A stretch of 64,000 nt of DNA from Duganella sp. (GCA_026225475.1 JAMFSU010000053.1:62001-126000); one strand, 5' to 3'; counted from the stretch's first letter, positions 41,694-50,040 are shown. Notes: generated by a model not told the origin, from the sequence alone. Numbers and translations: made by a program.

Positions 41694-42995
41694 TTACAGC
41701 AAGGGAAACAGTCCCAGTAGCACGCAGGCGATGGTCATCACCACCGAGGCGCCAAACAGGAACGGAATCGTGAATTTTTGGTGGTCGGCCAGTTCAATGC
41801 CAGCCAGGCCGCAGACCAGGAAAGTGGCCGGTGTCAGCGGGCTGACCGGAAAGCCTGTCGTCATCTGGCCCAGCAGCGCTGCCTGCGCTACTTGCAGCGT
41901 CGGTACGCCAAGCATGTGGCTGACTTCGGCAATCACCGGCAACACGCCAAAGTAGAACGAGTCAGGGTCGAACAGCAGGCTCAGCGGCATCGACAGCAAG
42001 CCCAGTACCACTGGGATATGTTGTGCCATTTCTGGTGGTACGAAACCGACTGCAGTTTTGGCCATGGCCGTGAGCATGCCGGACTTGGTCATGATGCCGG
42101 TAAACACGCCGGCGGCGAACAGGATGCTGGCCATCAGCAAGGCGGCCTTGGCATGGGCATCGATGCGCGCGCGCTGCATGGTGACATCGGGGTAGTTGAT
42201 CATCAGTGCCAGCACCACGCCAATCATGAACATCACGACCGGATCGACCTTGCCACTGATCATCACGCCCAGCACGAACACGGTCAGGATGATGTTGATC
42301 CAGAAGTTGCGCGGGCGGCGGATTTTCTTTTCTTCCTCGGTCAGGACATGTTCCTGGATCACGCCGGCGGCAGCGCCTTTGCTCAGGCCTAGGCGTTTTT
42401 CTTCCTTCCGGCCGAGCAGGTAAGAAGTGATGAAGACAAACGCCAGCCCGATCAACTGGATTGGAATCAACGGCGTGAAGATTTCGCTGACGGGAATATG
42501 CAGCGCGGCCGAAGCGCGGATCATCGGGCCGGTCCACGGCAAAAAGTTGACCCCGGCAGCCAGCGAGGCGACACAGGCCAGGATACGTTTGTCGATGCCG
42601 AGCCGATTGTACAGCGGCAGCATCGCGGGAATCGTGATCAAAAAAGTCACTGCACCGGAGCCATCGAGGTGGATCAACAGCGCCAGCAGCGCCGTGCCCG
42701 GCACAATGCGGCTGGGCCTGCTACCGACGGTGCGCAGGATGCGAGTGATGATGGGGTCGAGCATGCCGGCATCGGTGACGATGCCGAAGAATAGAATCGC
42801 GAACACGAACATGCCGGCCACCGGCGCAATTGCTGTTACACCGGAGACGATGAACTTGGAGGTGGCCATACCGAAGCCGCCGATCAGCGCTGCCACGATG
42901 GGAATCGCAATCAGCGCCACCAGGGGCGACATCTTTTTGGTCAGGATGGCCGTGAAGAGCAGGACGATGGTAATAAAGCCAAGCAGGGCAAGCAT
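41694..42995 (-). CDS. CitMHS-family carboxylate:proton symporter
   Basis: The 433-residue membrane protein has about 12 hydrophobic segments and matches the CitM family, which imports citrate or other tricarboxylates as metal complexes or with protons. It begins MLALLGFITIVLLFTAILTKKMSPLVALI and has LLIHLDGSGAVTFLITIPAMLPLY, GVNFLPWTGPMIRAS and TTGFPVSPLTPATFLVCGLAG. A longer open frame exists, but ATG 42995 has GGAG six bases upstream on the minus strand and gives the normal N-terminus. It is the first gene of the AtuA-like operon, divergent from a LysR regulator. Confidence 0.9.
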   Translation of the reverse strand: MLALLGFITIVLLFTAILTKKMSPLVALIAIPIVAALIGGFGMATSKFIVSGVTAIAPVAGMFVFAILFFGIVTDAGMLDPIITRILRTVGSRPSRIVPGTALLALLIHLDGSGAVTFLITIPAMLPLYNRLGIDKRILACVASLAAGVNFLPWTGPMIRASAALHIPVSEIFTPLIPIQLIGLAFVFITSYLLGRKEEKRLGLSKGAAAGVIQEHVLTEEEKKIRRPRNFWINIILTVFVLGVMISGKVDPVVMFMIGVVLALMINYPDVTMQRARIDAHAKAALLMASILFAAGVFTGIMTKSGMLTAMAKTAVGFVPPEMAQHIPVVLGLLSMPLSLLFDPDSFYFGVLPVIAEVSHMLGVPTLQVAQAALLGQMTTGFPVSPLTPATFLVCGLAGIELADHQKFTIPFLFGASVVMTIACVLLGLFPLL

Positions 42996-43206
42996 GTGTG
43001 TCTCCGAATATTGTGTGCGCTGTCTCCCGGTGGGAGCAGCGTGGATTCTTATTGATCCGTCTGTTTGTGCACTTGTGTGGATGGCACCAGACGTTATGTG
43101 CATCTGTATTCCATATGGCAAGCCGAGTGTAGGCAATAGCTGATTTTGTTGTAAAGTGCAATTTTTCGATTGATTGATCGTTTTTTTAGATTAATGGGGT
43201 GGTACT

Positions 43207-44112
43207 GTGCAAGCCAATATTTCCACTAAGTTGCTGCAGGCCTTCCTGGCGCTGCACGCCTGTCGCCATTTTGGTCACGCCGCGCAACGCTGCCATGTAT
43301 CGCAATCGGCCTTCAGCGTGATGATCCAGAAGCTGGAGGCCGCAACTGGTGCCAGATTGTTTGAGCGCGATACGCGCAATGTCACACTGACACCGGAAGG
43401 CGAGCTGTTCGTGGAAGTGGCGCAGCAATTGATGAGTGACATCGAGGCCGCATTTTCTGACATGAGCGACTATGTGGCACGGCGCAAGGGGCGGGTTTCG
43501 ATTGCGGCCTTGCCGTCGCTGGCAGCCGGTTGGCTGCCGCCGGTGATCGCCGCCTATCAGGCGCAGCATCCGGGCGTGACGGTGGAGTTGTTCGATGCCA
43601 TTTCCGACCATTGCCTGAGCTATCTGCGCCAGGGCAAGGCCGATATCGCATTGACCGCGCCTGGGCCCAATCTGATGGAATTCGATACTCAGCCTTTGTG
43701 TGCCGATCCGTTTTATCTGGTTTGTCGGCGCGACCATCGACTGGCGAAAAAACGCCTCATCCAACTGCCGCAACTGGCTGGCTGCGCGCTGATCCATCTG
43801 GCCCGCTCGACCAGTGTGCGGCAGCATCTGGATGCTCTGTTGCGGCCGGTGGGCGTGGTCAATGCCGGGTTTGAAGTCGAGCATCTGGCGACCGTGGCCG
43901 GTTTGATCGAAAGCGGTCTGGGCGTCAGTCTGGTGCCGGAGTTGACCTTGTTCCAGTTTCGCCATCCCAATCTGGTGGCGGTTCCGCTCAACGCGCCCGA
44001 GCTGGTGCGCCCGCTGTTGATCGTCAAGGCCAAGGAGCGCAGCCTGTCGATTGCGGCGCAAGGTTTGCTGGTCTTGATTCAAGAAAAAAGCCGGTCAGGA
44101 CTTTCATCCTGA
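43207..44112 (+). CDS. LysR-family transcriptional regulator
   Basis: The 301-residue protein has the N-terminal winged helix-turn-helix (residues 6-65: KLLQAFLALHACRHFGHAAQRCHVSQSAFSVMIQKLEAATGARLFERD) and the LysR effector domain (about 90-300, RVSIAALPSLAAGWLPPVIAAY). The start is GTG 43207 behind GGGGTGG. It is divergent from the CitMHS operon across a 211-base gap, the typical layout for an activator of that operon. The stop lies inside the hairpin that ends the MFS gene on the opposite strand. Confidence 0.92.
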   Translation: MQANISTKLLQAFLALHACRHFGHAAQRCHVSQSAFSVMIQKLEAATGARLFERDTRNVTLTPEGELFVEVAQQLMSDIEAAFSDMSDYVARRKGRVSIAALPSLAAGWLPPVIAAYQAQHPGVTVELFDAISDHCLSYLRQGKADIALTAPGPNLMEFDTQPLCADPFYLVCRRDHRLAKKRLIQLPQLAGCALIHLARSTSVRQHLDALLRPVGVVNAGFEVEHLATVAGLIESGLGVSLVPELTLFQFRHPNLVAVPLNAPELVRPLLIVKAKERSLSIAAQGLLVLIQEKSRSGLSS

Positions 44113-44116
44113 CCGG
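44080..44116 (-). terminator. Terminator of MFS gene (minus strand), shared core with dctA terminator
   Basis: A ten-base perfect stem CCGGTCAGGA (44091-44100) and TCCTGACCGG (44107-44116) with a six-base loop is followed on the minus strand by six Ts. Read on the minus strand the centre is CAGGATGAAAGTCCTG, identical to the centre of the dctA terminator at 49663-49678. It overlaps the 3' end of the LysR gene. Confidence 0.88.
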
Positions 44117-44156
44117 CCGGCATTGCTTTAGTCTTGGCTTACTTTGACGGACCTGC

Positions 44157-45815
44157 TTAGTCCTTGGCGTAGATATCGTTGTCCTTGGTTTCCTTGACGA
44201 ACAGCGCGCCGACCACAACGGTGATCAGGGCGATGATGATCGGATACCACAGGCCATAGTAGATATCACCCTTGAATGCCACCAATGCAAACGAGGTGGT
44301 GGGCAACAGGCCGCCGAACCAGCCATTGCCGATGTGGTAAGGCATCGACATCGAGGTGTAGCGGATACGGGTAGGGAACATTTCCACCAGCGCTGCCGCA
44401 ATCGGGCCATACACCATGGTCACGTACAGCACCAGGATGAACAACAGCAGCAACACCATCGGTTTGTTCATTTGATCCGGATCGGCCTTGCTCGGATAAC
44501 CGGCCAGTTTGATATCGTCAGCCAGTGCCTTGGAGAACGCCTTGTCCTTGGCTGCAGCATCTTCCTTGGACAAACCAGCGGCGTCGTAGGAAGCGATGGT
44601 ATTGTCGCCAATCTTGACGGTTGCCACCGAACCAGGTGCTCCAACCACGTTTTGGTAGTTCACCGAGGCAGCTGACAGCTTGGCCTTGGCGATGTCGCAC
44701 GAAGACGTGAACTTCTTGGTGCCGGTCGGGTTGAACTGGAATTGGCACGTGGCAGGATCAGCAGTGACGATCACCGGCGATTTTTGCTGTGCCATTTCCA
44801 GTGCTGGATTGGCGTAATGCGTCAGGCCCTGGAATATCGGGAAGTAGGTCAGCGCGGCGATCAGGCAACCACCGAGGATGATTGGCTTGCGGCCGATCTT
44901 GTCGGACAGCGAACCAAACACGATGAAAAACGGCGTCGCCAGCAGCAGTGCCAACGCGATCAGGATATTGGCCAACGGACCATCGACCTTGAGCGATTGG
45001 GTCAGGAAGAACAGGGCGTAAAACTGCCCGGTGTACCAGACCACGGCTTGACCTGCAGTCAGACCGACCAGCGCCAGAATCACCATTTTGAGGTTTTTCC
45101 ATTGACCGAAAGCTTCAGTCAGCGGTGCTTTCGATACCTTGCCTTCGGATTTCATCTTCAGGAACGCTGGCGACTCATTCATCGACAGACGGATCCAGAC
45201 AGAAACCGCTAATAACAGGATCGACACCAGGAAGGGAATGCGCCATCCCCAGTCGGCAAACGCTGCTTCGCCGATCGCCGTACGGACGCCCAGAATGACC
45301 AGCAGCGACAGGAACAGACCCAGTGTGGCAGTGGTCTGGATCCAGGCCGTGAAGGCGCCGCGACGGTCGTCCGGTGCATGTTCGGCTACATAGGTGGCAG
45401 CGCCACCGTATTCGCCACCCAATGCCAGGCCTTGCAGGATGCGCAGCGAGATCAGGATGATTGGTGCGGTGATGCCGATCGAATTGTAGTTCGGCAAAAT
45501 CCCCACGATGAAGGTGGATGCCCCCATGATCAGGATGGTCATCAGGAAGGTGTATTTGCGGCCGATCATGTCACCCAGGCGGCCGAACACCAACGCGCCG
45601 AACGGGCGCACGATGAAGCCGGCAGCAAACGCCAGCAGTGCGAAAATGAAGCCGGTATTGGGGTCGGTGCCGGTAAAGAATTGCTTGGCGATGATCGCCG
45701 CCAGCGAGCCGTACAGATAAAAGTCGTACCACTCGAATACGGTACCGAGTGAAGACGCAAAGATAACCTTGCGTTCTTCAGGCGTAATACTGCGCCCAGT
45801 GGATGCTGTCGCCAT
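44157..45815 (-). CDS. MHS-family MFS transporter with large extracytoplasmic insert
   Basis: The 552-residue protein is a metabolite:H+ symporter-type MFS carrier (similar to ProP, ShiA, CitA classes). Family motifs: SLGTVFEWYDFYLYG at the start, FVRPFGALVFGRLGDMIGRKYTF, LQGLALGGEYGGAATYVAEHAP, and FGSLSDKIGRKP. Between the ninth and tenth helices (about residues 345-460) there is an extra segment of about 115 residues with two cysteines (TCQFQF and SSCDIAK), which by topology should face the periplasm; normal MHS proteins have a short loop there. The substrate is unknown. A direct repeat lies upstream and a strong terminator downstream. Confidence 0.88.
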   Translation of the reverse strand: MATASTGRSITPEERKVIFASSLGTVFEWYDFYLYGSLAAIIAKQFFTGTDPNTGFIFALLAFAAGFIVRPFGALVFGRLGDMIGRKYTFLMTILIMGASTFIVGILPNYNSIGITAPIILISLRILQGLALGGEYGGAATYVAEHAPDDRRGAFTAWIQTTATLGLFLSLLVILGVRTAIGEAAFADWGWRIPFLVSILLLAVSVWIRLSMNESPAFLKMKSEGKVSKAPLTEAFGQWKNLKMVILALVGLTAGQAVVWYTGQFYALFFLTQSLKVDGPLANILIALALLLATPFFIVFGSLSDKIGRKPIILGGCLIAALTYFPIFQGLTHYANPALEMAQQKSPVIVTADPATCQFQFNPTGTKKFTSSCDIAKAKLSAASVNYQNVVGAPGSVATVKIGDNTIASYDAAGLSKEDAAAKDKAFSKALADDIKLAGYPSKADPDQMNKPMVLLLLFILVLYVTMVYGPIAAALVEMFPTRIRYTSMSMPYHIGNGWFGGLLPTTSFALVAFKGDIYYGLWYPIIIALITVVVGALFVKETKDNDIYAKD

Positions 45816-45906
45816 GCTTGTCTCCTTGATTTTTTAAATAATGGATGTACAAACGAGCGACCCAAACTGCGCGGGCGCTATTTGTGCACGCAAGGAGTGT
45901 GCGACG

Positions 45907-45938
45907 TGAAACTTACGCAAGACTTGCTTGAAACTTAC
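45907..45938. repeat. Direct repeat upstream of the MFS gene
   Basis: TGAAACTTAC occurs at 45907-45916 and again at 45929-45938, 22 bases apart (about two helical turns), some 90-120 bases before the MFS start. It fits two binding sites for one regulator on the same face of DNA. Confidence 0.55.
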
Positions 45939-45967
45939 ATAAGCTTACAGCTGGGCAAGAGCAGCGC

Positions 45968-46585
45968 TTAGGCAGCCTGTTGTTGCAAGAAAGCTGGCAC
46001 CTTGGCGGCCGGCATGCGGCCAATGGCGGCCAGCAGGGCAGGATCGATGTGGCGACATTGATAATGCTGGCGCAAGCGCTGGCCGAGCACGATCAGTAAT
46101 TCTGCCGAAACTTCGGCATCGGCTTCGGCGCGGTGGGCGTCGCCGCGAAAACGGATGCCCTGGTTGGCAGCGACATTGGCGAGCCGGTAACTGTCCAGTC
46201 CGGGCAGCAGACGGCGCGACAGCAGTAGCGAACAGACCAGTTCGCCATAACCGGTCTGCAAGTCCTGGCGTTGGCTTTCAGCTTGCAGGAACTTGTCGTC
46301 GAAGCTGGCATTGTGCGCGGCTAGCGCATCGCGGCCAATGAAACGTAGCAGTTCGGGTAATACCCGTTCGACTGGCGGGGCCTGATCGACCATCTCTTGG
46401 GTGATGCCGGTCAGTGCCGTGATTTCGTAAGGAATGTCGACATTACAATTGATCAGCGTCACAAACCGTTCGACCACGCGGCCCTCGACGATGCGCAACG
46501 CAGCGACCTCGGTAATGCGCGCGCCTTGCGCCGGGCTCAGGCCAGTGGTTTCAAAGTCCAGCATCACAACAGGTTGGTTAATCAC
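45968..46585 (-). CDS. DEDDh 3'-5' exonuclease (DnaQ/PolC-like)
   Basis: The 205-residue protein is a DnaQ-like exonuclease with Exo I in VMLDFETTGLSP (Asp and Glu), Exo II in AHNASFDDKFL, and Exo III epsilon in HRAEADAEVSAELL (His and Asp). The length and the lack of further domains fit a stand-alone proofreading-type or RNase T-like exonuclease rather than the 230-260-residue epsilon subunit; the true substrate is unknown. Neighbours give no hint. Confidence 0.88.
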   Translation of the reverse strand: MINQPVVMLDFETTGLSPAQGARITEVAALRIVEGRVVERFVTLINCNVDIPYEITALTGITQEMVDQAPPVERVLPELLRFIGRDALAAHNASFDDKFLQAESQRQDLQTGYGELVCSLLLSRRLLPGLDSYRLANVAANQGIRFRGDAHRAEADAEVSAELLIVLGQRLRQHYQCRHIDPALLAAIGRMPAAKVPAFLQQQAA

Positions 46586-46748
46586 GGTAGATCGCCATCA
46601 AAAAGACATAAACAGCGATTTTAATACGTGCCGCCGTTTTACAGGTAAGGCCGGGATGCGCATTCGAGGCAAGCGATGCAAGATCGCACAAGCTTCGCTT
46701 ATCATTACGCTTTATTTAACTATGTAATCTAAAATTTTGGAGATCGTG

Positions 46749-47051
46749 GTGCTCAAACATATCGTCATGTGGAAACTGAAAGAGAAGGCCGAAGGCGCCG
46801 ATAAAGCAACCAATGCGCGCAAGATGAAAGCATTGCTGGACGGCTGTGCCGGTCTGGTGCCGGGCATGCTGAAGTTTGAAGCGGTGCTGGCGCAGCCAGG
46901 ACTGGAAGCGACTTACGATGTGGTGTTGTATTCCGAGTTTGTGTCCAAGGAAGCGCTCGATGCCTATCAAGACCATCCTGACCATGTTGCCATCAAGCCA
47001 TTCATCGGTGCGATCCGCGAAGGCCGTCAGTGTATGGACTACGAAGTCTGA
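46749..47051 (+). CDS. Dabb (stress-responsive A/B barrel) family protein
   Basis: This 100-residue protein matches the dimeric alpha/beta barrel Dabb family: LKHIVMWKLKEKAEGADKATN at the start, YDVVLYSEFVSKEALDAYQDHPDHVAIKPFI near the end. Its function is unknown, with links to stress or small-aromatic metabolism. The GTG at 46749 lies six bases after GGAG and was preferred; GTG 46746 is adjacent. An intrinsic terminator follows. Confidence 0.82.
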   Translation: MLKHIVMWKLKEKAEGADKATNARKMKALLDGCAGLVPGMLKFEAVLAQPGLEATYDVVLYSEFVSKEALDAYQDHPDHVAIKPFIGAIREGRQCMDYEV

Positions 47052-47095
47052 GATTTACCCTGCCGGCGTTCGTCAACGTTTGCCGGGTTTGCCAC

Positions 47096-47133
47096 AATGC
47101 CGCATGTACGCGTCAACGTGGCGGCATTTTTTG
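47096..47133 (+). terminator. Terminator between Dabb and thioesterase genes
   Basis: AATGCCGC (47096-47103) and GCGGCATT (47121-47128) form an eight-base stem with a 17-base loop and a following T run. An in-frame ATG at 47104 falls in the loop, which favours ATG 47143 as start of the next gene. Confidence 0.75.
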
Positions 47134-47142
47134 TCTTTCATC

Positions 47143-47580
47143 ATGGCCCATTCCTTATCTGAAGTGTTCATCAACGGCAATCCCTATCTGGAAAGCCTTG
47201 GCGTGGTTGTGCTCGACTACGGCGACGGTCGTGCCAGCATGGCATTGGCATTGCGCTCCGAATTCATGAACAGTTGGCATGTCGCGCAAGGCGGGATATC
47301 GATGACCTTGATGGATGTCGCCATGGGTTTGGCGGCACGTACAGCAGTGGTTGATGCCAAGTCGTCGGCGACGGTCGACATGAGTACCAGCTTCCTGCGC
47401 CCGGCCGGCAAGAGCGGCGATACTCTCATCGCGCATGGTCGGGTTTATCATAGCTCGACCACCATGTGCTTTTGCGATGCCGAGTTGTGGAATGGCAACT
47501 TACTGGTCGCCAAGGCGATGGGCACGTTCAAGGCCATCAAGCGCGTCGATATCGGCAAGCGCCTGGTGCCAGAGAAATAA
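47143..47580 (+). CDS. PaaI-type hotdog thioesterase
   Basis: This 145-residue hotdog-fold protein has the PaaI/YbdB pattern: NPYLESLGVVVLDYGDGRASMALAL, then NSWHVAQGGISMTLMDVAMGLAA, where a conserved Asp/Gly region forms the active site, and TVDMSTSFLRPA. It probably hydrolyses an acyl- or aryl-CoA; the substrate is unknown. Upstream in-frame starts exist, but ATG 47143 follows the terminator of the previous gene; there is no strong ribosome site. Confidence 0.85.
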   Translation: MAHSLSEVFINGNPYLESLGVVVLDYGDGRASMALALRSEFMNSWHVAQGGISMTLMDVAMGLAARTAVVDAKSSATVDMSTSFLRPAGKSGDTLIAHGRVYHSSTTMCFCDAELWNGNLLVAKAMGTFKAIKRVDIGKRLVPEK

Positions 47581-47594
47581 ACCAAAAATTACCA

Positions 47595-48026
47595 ATGACC
47601 AAGCCACACACCTTACAAATTGCCGCCTGGGATGTCTTGCGCGCCGATGCCTCACTGATTCGCAATGAAGTCTTCGTGGTCGAGCAGCAGGTTGACGTTG
47701 CGCTGGAACTTGATGAGATGGACGTCGTTTGCCTGCATGCAGTGGCCTATGACGCCAACGGCCAGCCGATTGCAACCGGTCGCTTGCTGCCGGATGGTCA
47801 TATCGGCCGCATGGCGGTACGCAAGAACGGACGCGGGCAAGGTATTGGCGGTGCGGTGCTGCAGGCATTGATGGCCGCAGCACGTCAGCGCGGTGATCAA
47901 CAGGTGATGCTGAATGCGCAAACGCATGCTGCACCGTTTTATGCCAACCATGGTTTTGAGCAAGAAGGTGATGAGTTCATGGAAGCCGGAATCGCTCACA
48001 TTGCCATGCGCGCTGCACTGGACTAG
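47595..48026 (+). CDS. GNAT family N-acetyltransferase (ElaA-like)
   Basis: This 143-residue GNAT protein begins like ElaA, with ASLIRNEVFVVEQQVDVALELDEMD, and has the acetyl-CoA motif HIGRMAVRKNGRGQGIGGAVLQALM followed by HAAPFYANHGFEQEGDEF. The substrate is unknown. It starts 14 bases after the thioesterase and may be co-transcribed with it. ATG 47595 gives the normal N-terminus. Confidence 0.87.
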   Translation: MTKPHTLQIAAWDVLRADASLIRNEVFVVEQQVDVALELDEMDVVCLHAVAYDANGQPIATGRLLPDGHIGRMAVRKNGRGQGIGGAVLQALMAAARQRGDQQVMLNAQTHAAPFYANHGFEQEGDEFMEAGIAHIAMRAALD

Positions 48027-48214
48027 GCGCGCACCGGCAGTCGTTGTCATAGCTGCAATACGAAGGTGTCAGCGCTGCAGGCTTTGGTTGAGGATGGCGC
48101 TCGGCTTCTTTTTGGTGCAAGGCAAAAATCCAAAAAACCGTTGTGGTTTCCCACAATATCTCGCGATGTAGCGCTGGTGCATACTTCGCCCGCAGTCGCT
48201 ATATCATTGGTGCT

Positions 48215-48232
48215 TATAACAAGTTATAACAG
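48215..48232. repeat. TTATAACA direct repeat upstream of dctA
   Basis: TTATAACA occurs at 48215-48222 and 48225-48232, exactly ten bases apart, 50-67 bases before the dctA ATG. One copy could also serve as a -10 element. The 255-base gap before dctA has no gene. Confidence 0.5.
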
Positions 48233-48281
48233 TGACCTGCCTCTCATATTTTCGAGATTTACATAATAAACGGAGAATCGA

Positions 48282-49604
48282 ATGGCCAAGAAGCCACCAC
48301 TATACAAATCCCTATACTTCCAGGTCCTGACGGCGATTGTCATCGGCGTGCTGCTGGGTCATTTCTATCCGCATACCGGCGAGATGATGAAGCCGCTTGG
48401 TGACGGTTTTATCAAGTTGATCAAGATGATCATCGCACCGGTGATTTTCTGTACCGTCGTGCTCGGTATCGCTGGCATGGAAGATATGAAGAAGGTCGGC
48501 AAAACCGGTGGCCTGGCCTTGCTGTACTTTGAAGTCGTCAGTACCTTGGCGCTGGTGGTTGGCCTGGTGCTGGTCAATGTACTCAAGCCAGGTGCCGGTA
48601 TGAACGTCGATGTATCGACGATTGATACCAAGAGCATCACGGCCTTCACCAATCCCGAAAAGATGGGCGGGATTGTTGACTACATCATGAACATCATCCC
48701 GAACAGCTTGTTTGATGCCTTCGCCAAGGGCGATGTGTTGCAAGTGTTGCTGATTTCGGTACTGTTCGGTTTTGCACTACACAAGTTCGGTGGTCGCGGC
48801 ACGCTGGTGTTTGACTTCATCGAAAAAATTTCGCATGTGCTGTTCTCGGTGGTCGGTACCATCATGAAGGTCGCGCCTATTGGTGCCTTCGGTGCGATGG
48901 CATTCACCATCGGTAAATACGGTGTCGGCTCGCTGCTGTCGCTGGGCAAGCTGATGGGCACGTTTTACCTGACCTGCCTGATCTTTGTATTCGTCATTCT
49001 GGGCATCATTACCCGTCTGCATGGCTTCAGCATCTGGAAGTTCGTCAAGTACATCAAGGAAGAATTGCTGATCGTGCTGGGTACGTCGTCGTCGGAATCG
49101 GTATTGCCACGCATGCTGGTGAAGATGGAAAACCTCGGCGCCAAAAAGACGGTGGTCGGTCTGGTGATTCCAACGGGTTACTCGTTCAACCTGGACGGTA
49201 CGGCGATTTATCTGACCATGGCGGCTGTGTTCATTGCGCAGGCGACCAATACGCCGATGACGCTGGTGCAGGAACTGACACTGCTGGCGGTGTTGTTGCT
49301 GACGTCCAAGGGCGCGGCAGGGATCACAGGTAGCGGCTTTATCGTGCTGGCGGCAACCTTGTCGGCAGTGGGACATGTCCCGGTTGCCGGTTTGGCGTTG
49401 ATTCTCGGTATTGATCGTTTCATGTCGGAGGCGCGCGCCTTGACCAATACTGTGGGTAACGGTGTTGCTACCCTGATTGTGGCCAAGTGGAGCGGTGAGC
49501 TCGACGAGAAGCGCTTGCATGCCGAACTCAACAATGAGACCTCGGAAGCGGCTAACACACCGGAAAAGGTGCTCGATCGCACTGAGGCCAAGCTGCATTT
49601 GTAA
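48282..49604 (+). CDS. dctA: C4-dicarboxylate transporter DctA
   Basis: DctA imports succinate, fumarate and malate with protons or sodium. The 440-residue DAACS-family protein shows [46 protein letters not shown], the hairpin sequence [19 protein letters not shown], and [25 protein letters not shown], with [24 protein letters not shown] at the end. The ATG has GGAGAATCG upstream. A strong terminator follows. A sigma-54 DctD-type promoter was looked for and not seen. Confidence 0.95.
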   Translation: MAKKPPLYKSLYFQVLTAIVIGVLLGHFYPHTGEMMKPLGDGFIKLIKMIIAPVIFCTVVLGIAGMEDMKKVGKTGGLALLYFEVVSTLALVVGLVLVNVLKPGAGMNVDVSTIDTKSITAFTNPEKMGGIVDYIMNIIPNSLFDAFAKGDVLQVLLISVLFGFALHKFGGRGTLVFDFIEKISHVLFSVVGTIMKVAPIGAFGAMAFTIGKYGVGSLLSLGKLMGTFYLTCLIFVFVILGIITRLHGFSIWKFVKYIKEELLIVLGTSSSESVLPRMLVKMENLGAKKTVVGLVIPTGYSFNLDGTAIYLTMAAVFIAQATNTPMTLVQELTLLAVLLLTSKGAAGITGSGFIVLAATLSAVGHVPVAGLALILGIDRFMSEARALTNTVGNGVATLIVAKWSGELDEKRLHAELNNETSEAANTPEKVLDRTEAKLHL

Positions 49605-49651
49605 TCGGCTTTAGTCATGTCAGATTGGGCCAGTCCTGATTTGATCGAAGA

Positions 49652-49695
49652 AAAAACGGCGACAGGATGAAAGTCCTGTCGCCGTTTTTCTATTG
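49652..49695 (+). terminator. Intrinsic terminator of dctA
   Basis: A 16-base perfect stem (49652-49667 and 49674-49689) with a six-base loop TGAAAG and T-rich end. The centre, CAGGATGAAAGTCCTG at 49663-49678, is identical to the centre of the MFS terminator at 44096-44111 when each is read in the direction of its own gene. Confidence 0.92.
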
Positions 49696-49766
49696 TCTGA
49701 TCATCAATTGTAGGGAGACACTGCAACAAAACAAAGCCTTGTCAAAAAAGCAAATCCCCAAAAGCA

Positions 49767-49801
49767 AAGACCCATAACGATAATCTGGCGTTATGGGTCT
49801 T
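49767..49801. repeat. 13-base perfect hairpin of unknown role
   Basis: AAGACCCATAACG (49767-49779) and CGTTATGGGTCTT (49789-49801) pair perfectly around a nine-base loop. There is no T run on the plus strand; on the minus strand TTTGCTTTT follows, so it may be a weak terminator for a minus-strand RNA. Confidence 0.55.
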
Positions 49802-49920
49802 GGTCTCCTCACAGCCTCTTAAGGACTGGATCTATTTGATGCTATTGTGTTCGCTTTATTTCCAGAAGTCATTCTGCGGTGCAGCATGAAAATAAGGGCG
49901 GAAATGGGGTGGAAAAGACA

Positions 49921-49954
49921 TAAAAAAAGCCCGCAACCTTGCGGTTGCGGGCTT
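49921..49954 (-). terminator. Minus-strand intrinsic terminator
   Basis: A 12-base perfect stem AAGCCCGCAACC (49927-49938) and GGTTGCGGGCTT (49943-49954) with a four-base loop is followed on the minus strand by seven Ts in all. It ends the NRDE transcript or a small RNA. Confidence 0.92.
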
Positions 49955-50040
49955 AAATCCAATTCTTTAAGGAGGAAATTGGAGGAGACAGGTGTAACTT
50001 TAATGCTCTGCACCAAATTCCACTACTTTATTTTGCAAAT
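49921..50040 (-). ncRNA. Candidate small RNA with anti-Shine-Dalgarno loop
   Basis: On the minus strand this region reads CTCCTCC (49987 to 49981), then a seven-base stem TCCAATT/AATTGGA (49983-49977 and 49964-49958) with loop TCCTCCTTAAAG, then a strong intrinsic terminator. CU-rich loops that bind ribosome sites followed by a terminator are known from several proteobacterial small RNA families. The 5' end and promoter are not clear (TATA-rich sequence at 50070-50095), so the given start is arbitrary; the RNA might instead be cut from the NRDE mRNA 3' end. Confidence 0.35.

Noticed and set aside
48027-48281. Sigma-54 promoter for dctA
   Set aside because: No GG/GC pair with correct spacing could be placed.
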